In this document: one piece after another, positions 1 through 7,196 of the stretch
Layout of the letters: each line of letters begins with the position of its first letter
Numbering within the stretch: the first letter of the stretch is position 1
NCBI RefSeq assembly: GCF_000974365.1
Contig: NZ_BAZW01000020.1
Location: 1-64,000, forward strand
Reading direction: 5' to 3'
Length of the DNA stretch: 64,000 nt
Source of the DNA: Geofilum rubicundum JCM 15548
GTDB taxonomy: Bacteria; Bacteroidota; Bacteroidia; Bacteroidales; Marinilabiliaceae
Translations under genes and position numbers: made by a program
Notes under the pieces: generated by a model
The model's input: only the letters and a program-made list of their open reading frames with translations
Told to the model about the DNA's origin: nothing
Databases searched by the model: none

Positions 1-2
1 GT

Positions 3-355
3 TGTAGGGAGGGAGATTCTTTCTTATATTACCTTAATGACAATAAGAATCATCCTACTTTGAAGTTCAAAAAGTCTCAGATGGTCTAATTTATAAGAAC
101 AGTCATTGTGTATTAATAGATTCCATTAGTACGAAGAAGACGAAAGACTATAATGTTTATGTTTATTATTATGATGTTAAAGATGTTGACGACGAAGAAG
201 AATATTTGTTTTATAGAGATGATGTTGGGCTTTTAGCCATCTATAGTTTTAATTGGGATTTCTATTTTTTAATAAGCCAGAAAAATAAGCCAAGACTTTT
301 CGACAATGAAATAATAGACTATATTAATAAAATGAATGAGGTCCCCATCCCGTAA
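3..355 (+). CDS. Hypothetical protein, 5'-partial, frameshifted
   Basis: Two overlapping open frames give one probable protein entering from the left edge. The first frame runs from base 3 to a stop just after position 85, the second continues to the TAA at 353-355. Adding one A to the A5 run at 69-73 joins them (reading ...LKFKK-VSDGLIYKN...). The product is rich in Tyr and Asp, including runs YVYYYD and DVDDEEE, with no signal peptide visible because the start lies outside the window. I do not recognise the family. The frame break resembles the other indels in this window, so it need not be a dead gene. Base composition is markedly AT-richer than the downstream genes, which could indicate acquired DNA together with the adjacent toxin-antitoxin pair. 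Confidence 0.4.
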
Positions 356-414
356 AATAGTTTTTCATTCAGAAAAAAGTAATAAGTGCAAAACTGTCTA
401 ACTGTTTTTCTTTG

Positions 415-434
415 ATAAAAGTCCGGGCTTTTAT
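415..434. terminator. Possible short bidirectional hairpin at toxin 3' end
   Basis: ATAAAAG at the left arm pairs with CTTTTAT on the right, with a six-base GC-rich loop. It overlaps the stop codon of the leftward toxin gene and lies 60 bases after the stop of the rightward hypothetical gene, a convergent position where a shared terminator is expected. The T-tract is part of the stem only, so the call is weak. Confidence 0.3.
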
Positions 435-757
435 GGAATCAGTTTAATAAGCTCCATGACTTCTTTATCGGTAAGATTTTCGATATCTGATTTGTCGTAA
501 ATAGATAACAGGTAAACGGTATCATCCTTAATAACCACGTGTGTTATAATTCGGGCGCCACCGGATTTGCCTTTTCCTTTGCTGGCAATGGCAAGACGTA
601 TTTTATAGCAATTGTGGCCAATAGAAGTGCCGTTTTGGGGTTCTTCCTTTAGGTTATTGATAAGTCCTTGGATTTCCTTTTTGAGAGAAGGGAATTTTTT
701 AATCAGACGTTTGGCCTGTCGTTCAAAAACGGATATGGTTTTAATCCTAAAGCTCAT
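431..757 (-). CDS. RelE/HigB-type toxin (type II toxin-antitoxin)
   Basis: A 108-residue basic protein of the RelE/HigB2 superfamily; members cleave mRNA in the ribosomal A site. The signature is the C-terminal half: a GGARIITHVV strand followed by VYLLSIYDKSDIENL, matching the family pattern G-x-R-x-I, hydrophobic strand, LL-x-Y-x-K. The N-terminal half is a lysine-rich helical segment (FERQAKRLIKKFPSLKKE). The gene overlaps the end of the upstream antitoxin gene by 11 bases, so the two are translationally coupled, in the order antitoxin first, toxin second, which is typical of RelBE but opposite to classic HigBA. Ribosome-dependent mRNase activity is inferred from the family. Length is normal for the family. 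Confidence 0.8.
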   Translation of the reverse strand: MSFRIKTISVFERQAKRLIKKFPSLKKEIQGLINNLKEEPQNGTSIGHNCYKIRLAIASKGKGKSGGARIITHVVIKDDTVYLLSIYDKSDIENLTDKEVMELIKLIP

Positions 758-968
758 TGAGGAAATCTTCAGCGTTACGGGCTTGTATTTTACCTTCCTT
801 AATCAGCTTCATTTCTTCAACAGCTTCGGCTAACTCGGTCATGAACTGTTTTTTATTCCTTAAACGCTCCAGTTCCCCAAGGTCCTTTTGAATCTGTTCC
901 CAATCTTTCAAGGGAAGTTGTACGGCACTTTTATGACCTTTTGTGTCCGTAATATAATGCAAGTTCAT
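747..968 (-). CDS. Antitoxin partner of the RelE/HigB-type toxin
   Basis: A 73-residue acidic protein directly upstream of, and overlapping, the toxin. I chose the ATG giving MNLHYITDTKG because it lies about 50 bases downstream of a good promoter; an in-frame ATG 36 bases earlier is possible. The N-terminus (HYITDTKGHKSAVQLPLKDWEQI) looks like the short beta-helix DNA-binding part seen in Phd/YefM-like or Bacteroidota orphan antitoxins; the C-terminal half is a charged helix (ELAEAVEEMKLIKEGK) suited to wrapping the toxin. The family is not certain. Assignment as antitoxin rests on position, size, charge and overlap. Autoregulation of the promoter by the complex would be usual. Confidence 0.65.
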   Translation of the reverse strand: MNLHYITDTKGHKSAVQLPLKDWEQIQKDLGELERLRNKKQFMTELAEAVEEMKLIKEGKIQARNAEDFLNEL

Positions 969-1022
969 CGTGTAAGTTTTTATTCGGTTGCGTATGCCTG
1001 TCAATGCAACAAGTATTTACCT

Positions 1023-1053
1023 CAAAAATATCAAAAACAAGCACTATTAGCAA
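1023..1053 (-). promoter_or_regulatory. Bacteroidota-type promoter of the toxin-antitoxin operon
   Basis: On the minus strand the order is TTG (1051-1053), 20 bases, then TATTTTTG (1023-1030), a full match to the -7 consensus TAnnTTTG. Transcription would start near 1017, about 50 bases before the antitoxin ATG. Confidence 0.6.
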
Positions 1054-1065
1054 GTAGTTAAGTCC

Positions 1066-1773
1066 TCAATCGATTTTCGTAATGTGCTCATTGCGTTCGT
1101 CACGTTCGATTTCGCCATCGCGCAGGCGCAGGATGCGGTGGGCGTGCTGGGCGATGTCTTCTTCGTGGGTCACCAAGATGATGGTGTTGCCGCCGGCATG
1201 TATTTCATTGAAGAGGCGCATGATGTCGACGGAGGTTTTGGAGTCGAGGTTACCGGTAGGTTCATCTGCCAGAATGATGGAGGGGTTGTTGATCAGGGCG
1301 CGGGCGACAGCCACGCGTTGGCGTTGACCCCCAGAGAGTTCATTGGGTTTGTGGGTCATGCGGTCGGTCAATCCCACCTTGTCCAGAGCCATTTTTCCCC
1401 GTTCGTAGCGCTCTGCTTTTTGAACGCCGCCATAAACCAGCGGTAATACCACATTCTCTAAGGCTGAATACTGATGCAACAGGTTGAATGTCTGGAATAC
1501 AAAACCAATTTCTTTGTTTCGGATTTCTGCCAGACGGTCGTCTGTCAGTCGGCTGACATCGGTGCCGTTGAGCACATAGGTACCGGCGGATGGTGTGTCC
1601 AGGGCGCCAATGATATTCATGAGGGTGGACTTTCCGGAACCTGAGGGTCCCATGATGGCCACGTAATCGCCTCGTATAATATTAGTCGTTACACCCCGCA
1701 GTGCTCTTACTACTTGGTTTCCTACCTGGTAATTTTTCTCTATGCGCTCAATTTCTATGACGTTTTTCGACAT
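1066..1773 (-). CDS. ABC transporter ATP-binding protein, MacB/LolD type
   Basis: A 235-residue ABC ATPase. Walker A is GPSGSGKST (about residues 42-50), the signature is LSGGQRQR, Walker B is IILADEPTG followed by NLDS, and the switch His is in LVTHEED. The length and the sequence around Walker A ([20 protein letters not shown]) fit the MacB/LolD/FtsE-like subfamily, whose members power FtsX-type permeases for lipoprotein release or efflux. No permease gene is adjacent, so the partner and substrate are unknown. The downstream neighbour is the toxin-antitoxin pair; the upstream neighbour is a methyltransferase read in the same direction with 58 bases between. Several Bacteroidota genomes carry such a lone ATPase, with the permease encoded elsewhere. 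Confidence 0.9.
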   Translation of the reverse strand: MSKNVIEIERIEKNYQVGNQVVRALRGVTTNIIRGDYVAIMGPSGSGKSTLMNIIGALDTPSAGTYVLNGTDVSRLTDDRLAEIRNKEIGFVFQTFNLLHQYSALENVVLPLVYGGVQKAERYERGKMALDKVGLTDRMTHKPNELSGGQRQRVAVARALINNPSIILADEPTGNLDSKTSVDIMRLFNEIHAGGNTIILVTHEEDIAQHAHRILRLRDGEIERDERNEHITKID

Positions 1774-1831
1774 GCTTTTTTGTATTCAGATGAATCAATT
1801 GTTGGGTTAGACAGGCAAGGGGTGTTTTGGT

Positions 1832-2620
1832 TTAATATTTTATCACAAAATGTTCTTTTGGACTCTCTTTTCTGAAAAATACGATTCCCAGTCGCAACAA
1901 ATCCACTGATACGGTGACTTGCGGATGCTGGATGATGGCCTTCCAGGCACGCTCCATACCGGGTGACCAGTGAATGTCGTCCAGCACAAACAGCGTGTCG
2001 TTGTGGATGTAGGGCAGGCATTGATGAAAATAGGCCAGCGTGCTTTCTTCCCGGTGATCGCCGTCGAAATAGACCAGATCGACCGATGGCAAGCGTTTCA
2101 GGGCTTCAGGCAAGTGATCCTGAAAGGAGCCTTGCAGCAATTCGATATGCCGGGCATTGAGCTGGTCAAAAGTGGCCTGGGCCACTTTGGCTGACTCGGG
2201 ACAGCCTTCAATGGTGATGGTTGTTCCTTTTTTATGGGGCAGGGCCAAATATAGGGTGCTGATGCCCGTCGAGGTGCCCAACTCCAAAATGTTTTTCGCC
2301 TTGAAGCGCGTGACCAGTCTGTAAAGCAATTGGCCATATTTGCGGGGTAAGGCGCCGCTTCTGACAAGGTCGGCAATTTTGCGCTTTCGGGCCGGTGTTT
2401 TCACGGAGCCGGCTCCCAGGTCGGTCAGCTCAATGACCTGCCGACTGCGAAGCAGGGCCTGACGCCAGCCTTCAATGCGCTCAAAGTCGTAATAGGCATG
2501 CTTTTCCCGCATGAGGTGGCCTGCCAAATCAAAAACAAAGGGGGATTGTATGCCAAAGCCCTTCCAGTGGTTGGGGCGGGTGTAGTATTGAATGTAGCGT
2601 TTTGCCAGAAACCAGTTCAC
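1832..2620 (-). CDS. Class I SAM-dependent methyltransferase
   Basis: About 262 residues with a Rossmann-fold methyltransferase core: motif I is ILELGTSTGISTLYLA, the acidic end of strand 2 is TIEGCPESA, and the metal/substrate motif resembles O-methyltransferases (VDLVYFDGDHREESTLAYF, then LFVLDDIHWS). The fold suggests a metal-dependent O-methyltransferase; the substrate is unknown. Start: an in-frame TTG at 2641 is possible, but a -7 box overlaps it (2639-2646), so I prefer the GTG at 2620 (VNWFLAKRYIQYY), which also resembles the N-termini I know from Bacteroidota homologues. The conserved N-terminal GFGIQSPFVFD segment is characteristic of this Bacteroidota subfamily. Divergent from recG across a very short spacer. 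Confidence 0.82.
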   Translation of the reverse strand: MNWFLAKRYIQYYTRPNHWKGFGIQSPFVFDLAGHLMREKHAYYDFERIEGWRQALLRSRQVIELTDLGAGSVKTPARKRKIADLVRSGALPRKYGQLLYRLVTRFKAKNILELGTSTGISTLYLALPHKKGTTITIEGCPESAKVAQATFDQLNARHIELLQGSFQDHLPEALKRLPSVDLVYFDGDHREESTLAYFHQCLPYIHNDTLFVLDDIHWSPGMERAWKAIIQHPQVTVSVDLLRLGIVFFRKESPKEHFVIKY

Positions 2621-2638
2621 AGATTGTTGTTTTGCCAA

Positions 2639-2646
2639 CAAATATA
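2639..2646 (-). promoter_or_regulatory. -7 box for the methyltransferase gene
   Basis: The minus strand reads TATATTTG, an exact TAnnTTTG match. A -33 TTG at the usual 19-20 base distance is missing. Predicted start near 2633, 13 bases before the GTG start codon. Confidence 0.35.
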
Positions 2647-2660
2647 GTAATTATTGGCAC

Positions 2661-2691
2661 TTGCTTCATCCAATCCTTTCTGCTATTTTTG
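2661..2691 (+). promoter_or_regulatory. recG promoter (TTG-N20-TATTTTTG)
   Basis: TTG at 2661-2663, 20 bases, then TATTTTTG at 2684-2691. Transcription would begin near 2697, only about five bases before the recG ATG at 2702, implying an almost leaderless message. The element sits inside the 80-base divergent spacer shared with the methyltransferase promoter. Confidence 0.5.
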
Positions 2692-2701
2692 GCCTTCAAT
2701 C

Positions 2702-4801
2702 ATGTCAGAGTTATCTACCTTAAATATTATGTATCTGCCGGGAGTCGGCCCCAAGCGGGCTGAGATTCTGAAGCAGGAACTTCGTGTGGTCTCCTACGAA
2801 GATTTGATTTACTATTTTCCCTATCGGTATGTGGACCGCAGCCGCATTTATACCATTAGTGAGATGCAGCCCGATATGCAGCACATTCAACTCAAGGGAC
2901 ACATTGCTTCTTTGCGCACGGTGGGAGAGGGCAGGGGGAAGCGTATGAGTGCTGTTTTTACCGATGGCACCGGCCAGGTAGAGTTGGTATGGTTCAAAGG
3001 GCTAAAGTTCGTTAAAGGAAGCATTCAGGCCAATGCCACCTATCTTGTTTTTGGTAAGCCTTCTGTTTTTAACGGCGCCATTAATATGGTACATCCGGAG
3101 CTGGAACTCTACGATGAGAACAAATCCCGTATCCAGTCGGGCCTGCAACCTCAATACAATACATCTGAGAAAATGAAAAGTCATTTTCTCAATTCCAAAG
3201 CCATTCAAAAGCTGGTTTTTAATCTTTTTCAAAGTTATCAGGGAAAGATTCCGGAGTCGCTGCCGGCCTGGATCATTGAGAAATACCGTTTGACGATATT
3301 GAATGATGCTTTGCGCACCATTCATTTCCCAAAGGATACCCAGTTATTGGAAAAAGCCCGGTTCAGGTTAAAACTGGAGGAGCTGTTTTATATTCAACTG
3401 AATATTTTGCGGCTAAAAAATCAGCGAACCTTCCATATCAAAGGGCATATTTTTAATACCGTTGGGTCTTACCTGAATCTCTTTTACAAGGAGCACATTC
3501 CCTTTGAACTGACCAATGCGCAAAAGCGGGTGATTCGTGAAATGCGACAGGATATGGGGAGTGGTCGACAAATGAATCGGCTTCTGCAGGGGGATGTGGG
3601 AAGCGGAAAAACCTTGGTGGCGCTGATGGTGATGCTGATTGCGCTGGACAATAGCTACCAGACTTGTCTGATGGCACCTACGGAGATTCTGGCGGGCCAG
3701 CATTTTGAAACCATTGCCGAACAGGTGGCTTCATTGGGCATTCAGGTGGCGCTGTTGACGGGGTCGACCAAAAAAGCGGAGCGTGAGCGCATCCATGCTG
3801 CCTTGCGCAATGGGGAGATGCAAATCCTGATTGGCACACACGCACTGATTGAAGATACGGTGGTGTTTAAGAATCTGGGACTGGTGGTTATTGACGAGCA
3901 GCACCGCTTTGGGGTTCAGCAGCGGGCGCGACTGTGGAAGAAAAATCTGAATCCGCCCCACGTATTGGTGATGACGGCCACGCCCATTCCACGTACCTTG
4001 GCCATGACGGTTTACGGCGATTTGGAGGTGTCGGTGATAGATGAGTTGCCCCCGGGGCGCAAGCCCATTCAGACGATGCATTACTTTCACAACCGCCGCA
4101 ACCAACTCAACCGCTTTTTGCAGGAGGAGATGGATAAGGGGCGGCAGATCTATGTGGTCTATCCATTGATTGATGAGTCGGAGAAGCTGGATTTTAAAAA
4201 CCTGACCGAAGGGTATGAATATATGCAAAAGTCCTTTCCCCACGCTCAGGTGGTCATGGTGCACGGCCGCATGAAGTCGGCCGAGAAAGAAGCCGCCATG
4301 CACATCTTTGCCTCGGGCCAGGCGCAAATAATGGTGGCCACGACGGTTATTGAAGTCGGCGTCAATGTACCCAACGCCTCGGTGATGGTCATTGAAAGCG
4401 CCGAGCGCTTTGGTTTGTCGCAGTTGCACCAGTTGCGCGGCAGAGTTGGACGGGGTGCTGAGCAAAGCCATTGTGTATTGATGACCTCCTTTAAACTGGC
4501 CGAAGAAACCCGCAAGCGCATGGAAATCATGACCCGCACCAACGATGGCTTTGAAATTGCTGAGGCGGATATGAAAATGCGTGGTCCGGGTGACTTGGAA
4601 GGTACGCAGCAGTCGGGCCTGCCCTTCGACCTTAAAATTGCGAATCTCACGCGCGACAGTCAGATACTGCAATTGGGGCGTGACATCGCGATGAACGTAC
4701 TGGAGCAGGATCCCCTTTTGGAACAAGCCCCTAATCAAATACTGGTACGCCAGCTCAGGAAGCTGGCCCGGGCCAAAATCAATTGGGGCATGATTAGTTA
4801 A
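2702..4801 (+). CDS. recG: ATP-dependent DNA helicase RecG
   Basis: RecG remodels stalled replication forks and branch-migrates Holliday junctions. The 699-residue product has the N-terminal wedge/OB domain (GVGPKRAEIL, then IQLKGHIASL...GKRMSAVFTDGTG), the helicase motifs in order: Walker A GDVGSGKT near residue 297, MAPTEILA, the RecG-specific DEQHRFG box, TATPIPRT, and the C-terminal HGRMKSAEKE, TTVIEVGVNVPNA and LRGRVGRG motifs. Length is normal for Bacteroidota RecG. The start at MSELSTLNIMYLPG is chosen over an upstream in-frame ATG at 2654 because it lies just after the promoter at 2661-2691. No frame break. Confidence 0.97.
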   Translation: MSELSTLNIMYLPGVGPKRAEILKQELRVVSYEDLIYYFPYRYVDRSRIYTISEMQPDMQHIQLKGHIASLRTVGEGRGKRMSAVFTDGTGQVELVWFKGLKFVKGSIQANATYLVFGKPSVFNGAINMVHPELELYDENKSRIQSGLQPQYNTSEKMKSHFLNSKAIQKLVFNLFQSYQGKIPESLPAWIIEKYRLTILNDALRTIHFPKDTQLLEKARFRLKLEELFYIQLNILRLKNQRTFHIKGHIFNTVGSYLNLFYKEHIPFELTNAQKRVIREMRQDMGSGRQMNRLLQGDVGSGKTLVALMVMLIALDNSYQTCLMAPTEILAGQHFETIAEQVASLGIQVALLTGSTKKAERERIHAALRNGEMQILIGTHALIEDTVVFKNLGLVVIDEQHRFGVQQRARLWKKNLNPPHVLVMTATPIPRTLAMTVYGDLEVSVIDELPPGRKPIQTMHYFHNRRNQLNRFLQEEMDKGRQIYVVYPLIDESEKLDFKNLTEGYEYMQKSFPHAQVVMVHGRMKSAEKEAAMHIFASGQAQIMVATTVIEVGVNVPNASVMVIESAERFGLSQLHQLRGRVGRGAEQSHCVLMTSFKLAEETRKRMEIMTRTNDGFEIAEADMKMRGPGDLEGTQQSGLPFDLKIANLTRDSQILQLGRDIAMNVLEQDPLLEQAPNQILVRQLRKLARAKINWGMIS

Positions 4802-4820
4802 AAGCTAGCTATGAAAATTT

Positions 4821-5333
4821 ATGTATATCGAACACAGTGACTTTTGCCTGAGAAGCATTACCAGCAATGATGCGGAGGCCTATTACCAAATATACAGTCA
4901 CCCGGAAGTGGCCAGGTACGATGATTTTAAGCCCATTTCACGGGAAGACTTAGCAGTTGATATGGCGCGCATTGCGCTTTATACGACTGCCAGTGCCTAC
5001 CGTGAACTGGCAGTGGCCACCACGGCCGATAATAAGATGATAGGTGTTCTTACCATTGATAAGAAAAAGCACTATGTCTATTTAGGTTATCACTTTCACC
5101 CCGATTATCAGCGAAAAGGCTATGCTTTTCGCTCCGTCAGTGCACTCCTGGAATGTTTTAGTCCACAGGAGCGCCATGTTTTGAGACTGGTTTCACATCC
5201 CGACAATCGGGCATCTATAGCCCTGGCCAGGAAGTTGGGTTTTGTCTTTGTGGCCCGCCGATACCAGAAGGGTGTCCGGGAGGAGGTGTTTCGTTTTGAC
5301 GCGGAACAGTGGGCGTCCCGAGAGGCTCAATAA
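4821..5333 (+). CDS. GNAT-family N-acetyltransferase, RimJ/RimL-like
   Basis: A 170-residue GNAT protein. It begins with the RimJ/RimL-type strand LRSITSNDAEAYYQIYSHPEVARY, has a substrate-loop region, then the acetyl-CoA site GYHFHPDYQRKGYA (the Q/R-x-x-G-x-A pyrophosphate loop) and the C-terminal NRASIALARKLGF helix that is typical for this group. It would transfer an acetyl group from acetyl-CoA to an amine; the acceptor (ribosomal-protein N-terminus, small molecule or antibiotic) cannot be told from sequence. It starts 19 bases after recG and may be co-transcribed with it. The downstream gene is convergent. Confidence 0.85.
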   Translation: MYIEHSDFCLRSITSNDAEAYYQIYSHPEVARYDDFKPISREDLAVDMARIALYTTASAYRELAVATTADNKMIGVLTIDKKKHYVYLGYHFHPDYQRKGYAFRSVSALLECFSPQERHVLRLVSHPDNRASIALARKLGFVFVARRYQKGVREEVFRFDAEQWASREAQ

Positions 5334-5388
5334 TATGTCAGTTTTTATTTTGCCCAAAAATGCTTTTGGGGCATGTTTCGCAAAGTCT

Positions 5389-7187
5389 CTATTCGCTGAT
5401 CCAGATTTTTTCAGCGACAAATACCTTGTTTTTCCACAGTTTTAAGATGTAATAGCCTGACGGTAGGGATGATGTGCTGATACTGTTGGTGTTTTCAACT
5501 GCTTGCAGCAACTGTCCCTGCATATTATACAACTGCATGCCATCGAATAGCTCACTGGTTCGAAGTTGCTTTTTATCCGTGTCCAGCCAGGCGTGCGACT
5601 GGTCTGAATGGACATCGACGATGGGTGTGGAGGCGGCTTTTAGATAAAAGGCATTCCTTTTAATCAGGGTTTTGTCGGTGATTAAAGTGGCATCAAAGGT
5701 GTCATTGATAATGGACAGAATATAATCGCCTGTCGGGTGGCCGTAGGATATGGTGAAATTGGCCATAAGAACTGTTTCTGATTGGGCTTCTGACGAATTC
5801 ATCAGAATGGTGGTATCGTCCTGGGTTAATTTTACCAGGTTCGTTCCCTGGGAAAAGTCAATGTTTTCTCCGGTTATTTCCACATCGAGGGTGGCCCCCA
5901 GCATCAGAATATTGGGTGAAACAGAGCTTATATTTGGAATATTTTCTCCTTCTTCTACAGTAAATGCATCAGATAGCCAATTGGTGCCATCATAGGCATT
6001 GTAAAGATAGAGCGTGTAAAGACCCTTTGGATGGCCGTAGTCCAGATCAAATAAAGCAGAAATGGTGGTGTTGTCAACAACATCGGTTTGTATAGGGGTA
6101 ATGGTTGTTCCATCCCTGAACAAATAGATTTTATTTTTTACGTCGTTTTTATTGAAATGGGTATTGACTCCATATATGGTGATTGAAACCTGTTCGCCCC
6201 GCTTTCCATGGACGGGTGTGCTTGACGCCAGAGATGGCGTGCTGGCTCCTGCTTCCAGAGTCAGGGCTCCTGAGCGGCTTAGTTCAATTCCCGTTTCATG
6301 TCTGAAAAGCAAGTCATATACCCCCGTAGGATAGTCGATGTTGAAGGAAAAGTTGGCATTAACCGTGTTAGGGTCAACGACGGTGTAGGAATTGCTTTCA
6401 ATGATTGAATTTTCATGGGCCAGCCAAATGAGGTTGGTTCCCTGATACAAATCAATGCTATTGGTGGTGATTTCAATATCAATGGTTTCTCCCTGGCTTA
6501 CGGTGGCGGGACTTGCCGAAACAATTTCCGGAGGGGTGTCTCCCGCCAGCAGGGTGAAAGCATCCGGTAAATATATCCAGCCATCGATCGCATTGAATAG
6601 CTTCAATGTGTATAAACCCGTTTCGTGGGCATAGTTAAACCTGAATTGCGCCACCAGTTCCTCATTTGTGTTGGTGGTGACCTGATGGGCGGATATGGTT
6701 TTGCCGGAATGATTACTGACGAGGGATACCATGGAGGATCCACTCATGAATTGGGTGTTGCTGCCGGTAATGGTCATGCTTACGTCCCCTCCCTGAGAAG
6801 CTTCTTCTATTGAAACCCCTGAGAGTTGAGGGCTGTTTTCCCTGGTTGTAATGGTAATGGCATCGTAACTCCAAAGTTCGGATGCATGGGCATCCATGGT
6901 CAATACAAGATCATAAGCACCGGTTGGGGCGGAGGCCGCTATATTAAAATTGGCTATGAGGGTATTCGTGCTGAACGAATGGGTTTGGTAACTGTAAATT
7001 TGGGTTGAACCCTGGCTGAGCCGGACCATATTGGTTCCCTGCGAAAAGTCAACATCGCTTGCGGTAATGGTGATGTCCAGATTTTTCCCCTGTTCTACGG
7101 TGCAGGTGAAACAGAGTTGATTTGCTGCGCTGCCAGCTCAAAAGACATGAGTGAAAGGACCAGAAGGCATAAATGAAACGTTTTCAT
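5389..7187 (-). CDS. Secreted repeat protein with T9SS sorting domain (one frameshift)
   Basis: About 599 residues after joining two frames. A signal peptide (MKTFHLCLLVLSLMSFELAAQ) starts at 7187; one base appears lost at about 7100-7103, where SVSPA-TVEQG is restored and the length becomes a multiple of three. The body holds about five beta-rich repeats of roughly 100 residues, each beginning like VSPATVSQGETIDIEIT, with an internal (D/N)xYxGTNLVxL strand and a closing YPTGxYxLxL strand; they resemble Ig-like or TIG-like modules. The last 75 residues (LYNMQGQLLQ...LPSGYYILKLW) are a type A T9SS C-terminal sorting domain, so the protein should be exported and anchored or released at the cell surface. 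It begins 9 bases after the ligase-like gene and is probably in its operon. Function unknown; adhesion or matrix role is inference. Confidence 0.75.
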
Positions 7188-7196
7188 AAGTTACGG

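Noticed and set aside
1082-1446. Plus-strand frames opposite the ABC ATPase gene
   Set aside because: They are shadows of a gene with clear Walker and signature motifs; no start signal or family match.
3731-4738. Long 335-codon minus-strand frame opposite recG
   Set aside because: It is antisense to the conserved helicase motifs and resembles no protein family; length reflects codon bias.
5355-5378. Hairpin GCCCAAAA...TTTTGGGGC between the GNAT and T9SS genes as terminator
   Set aside because: It has a bulge and no T-tract after the stem on either strand.
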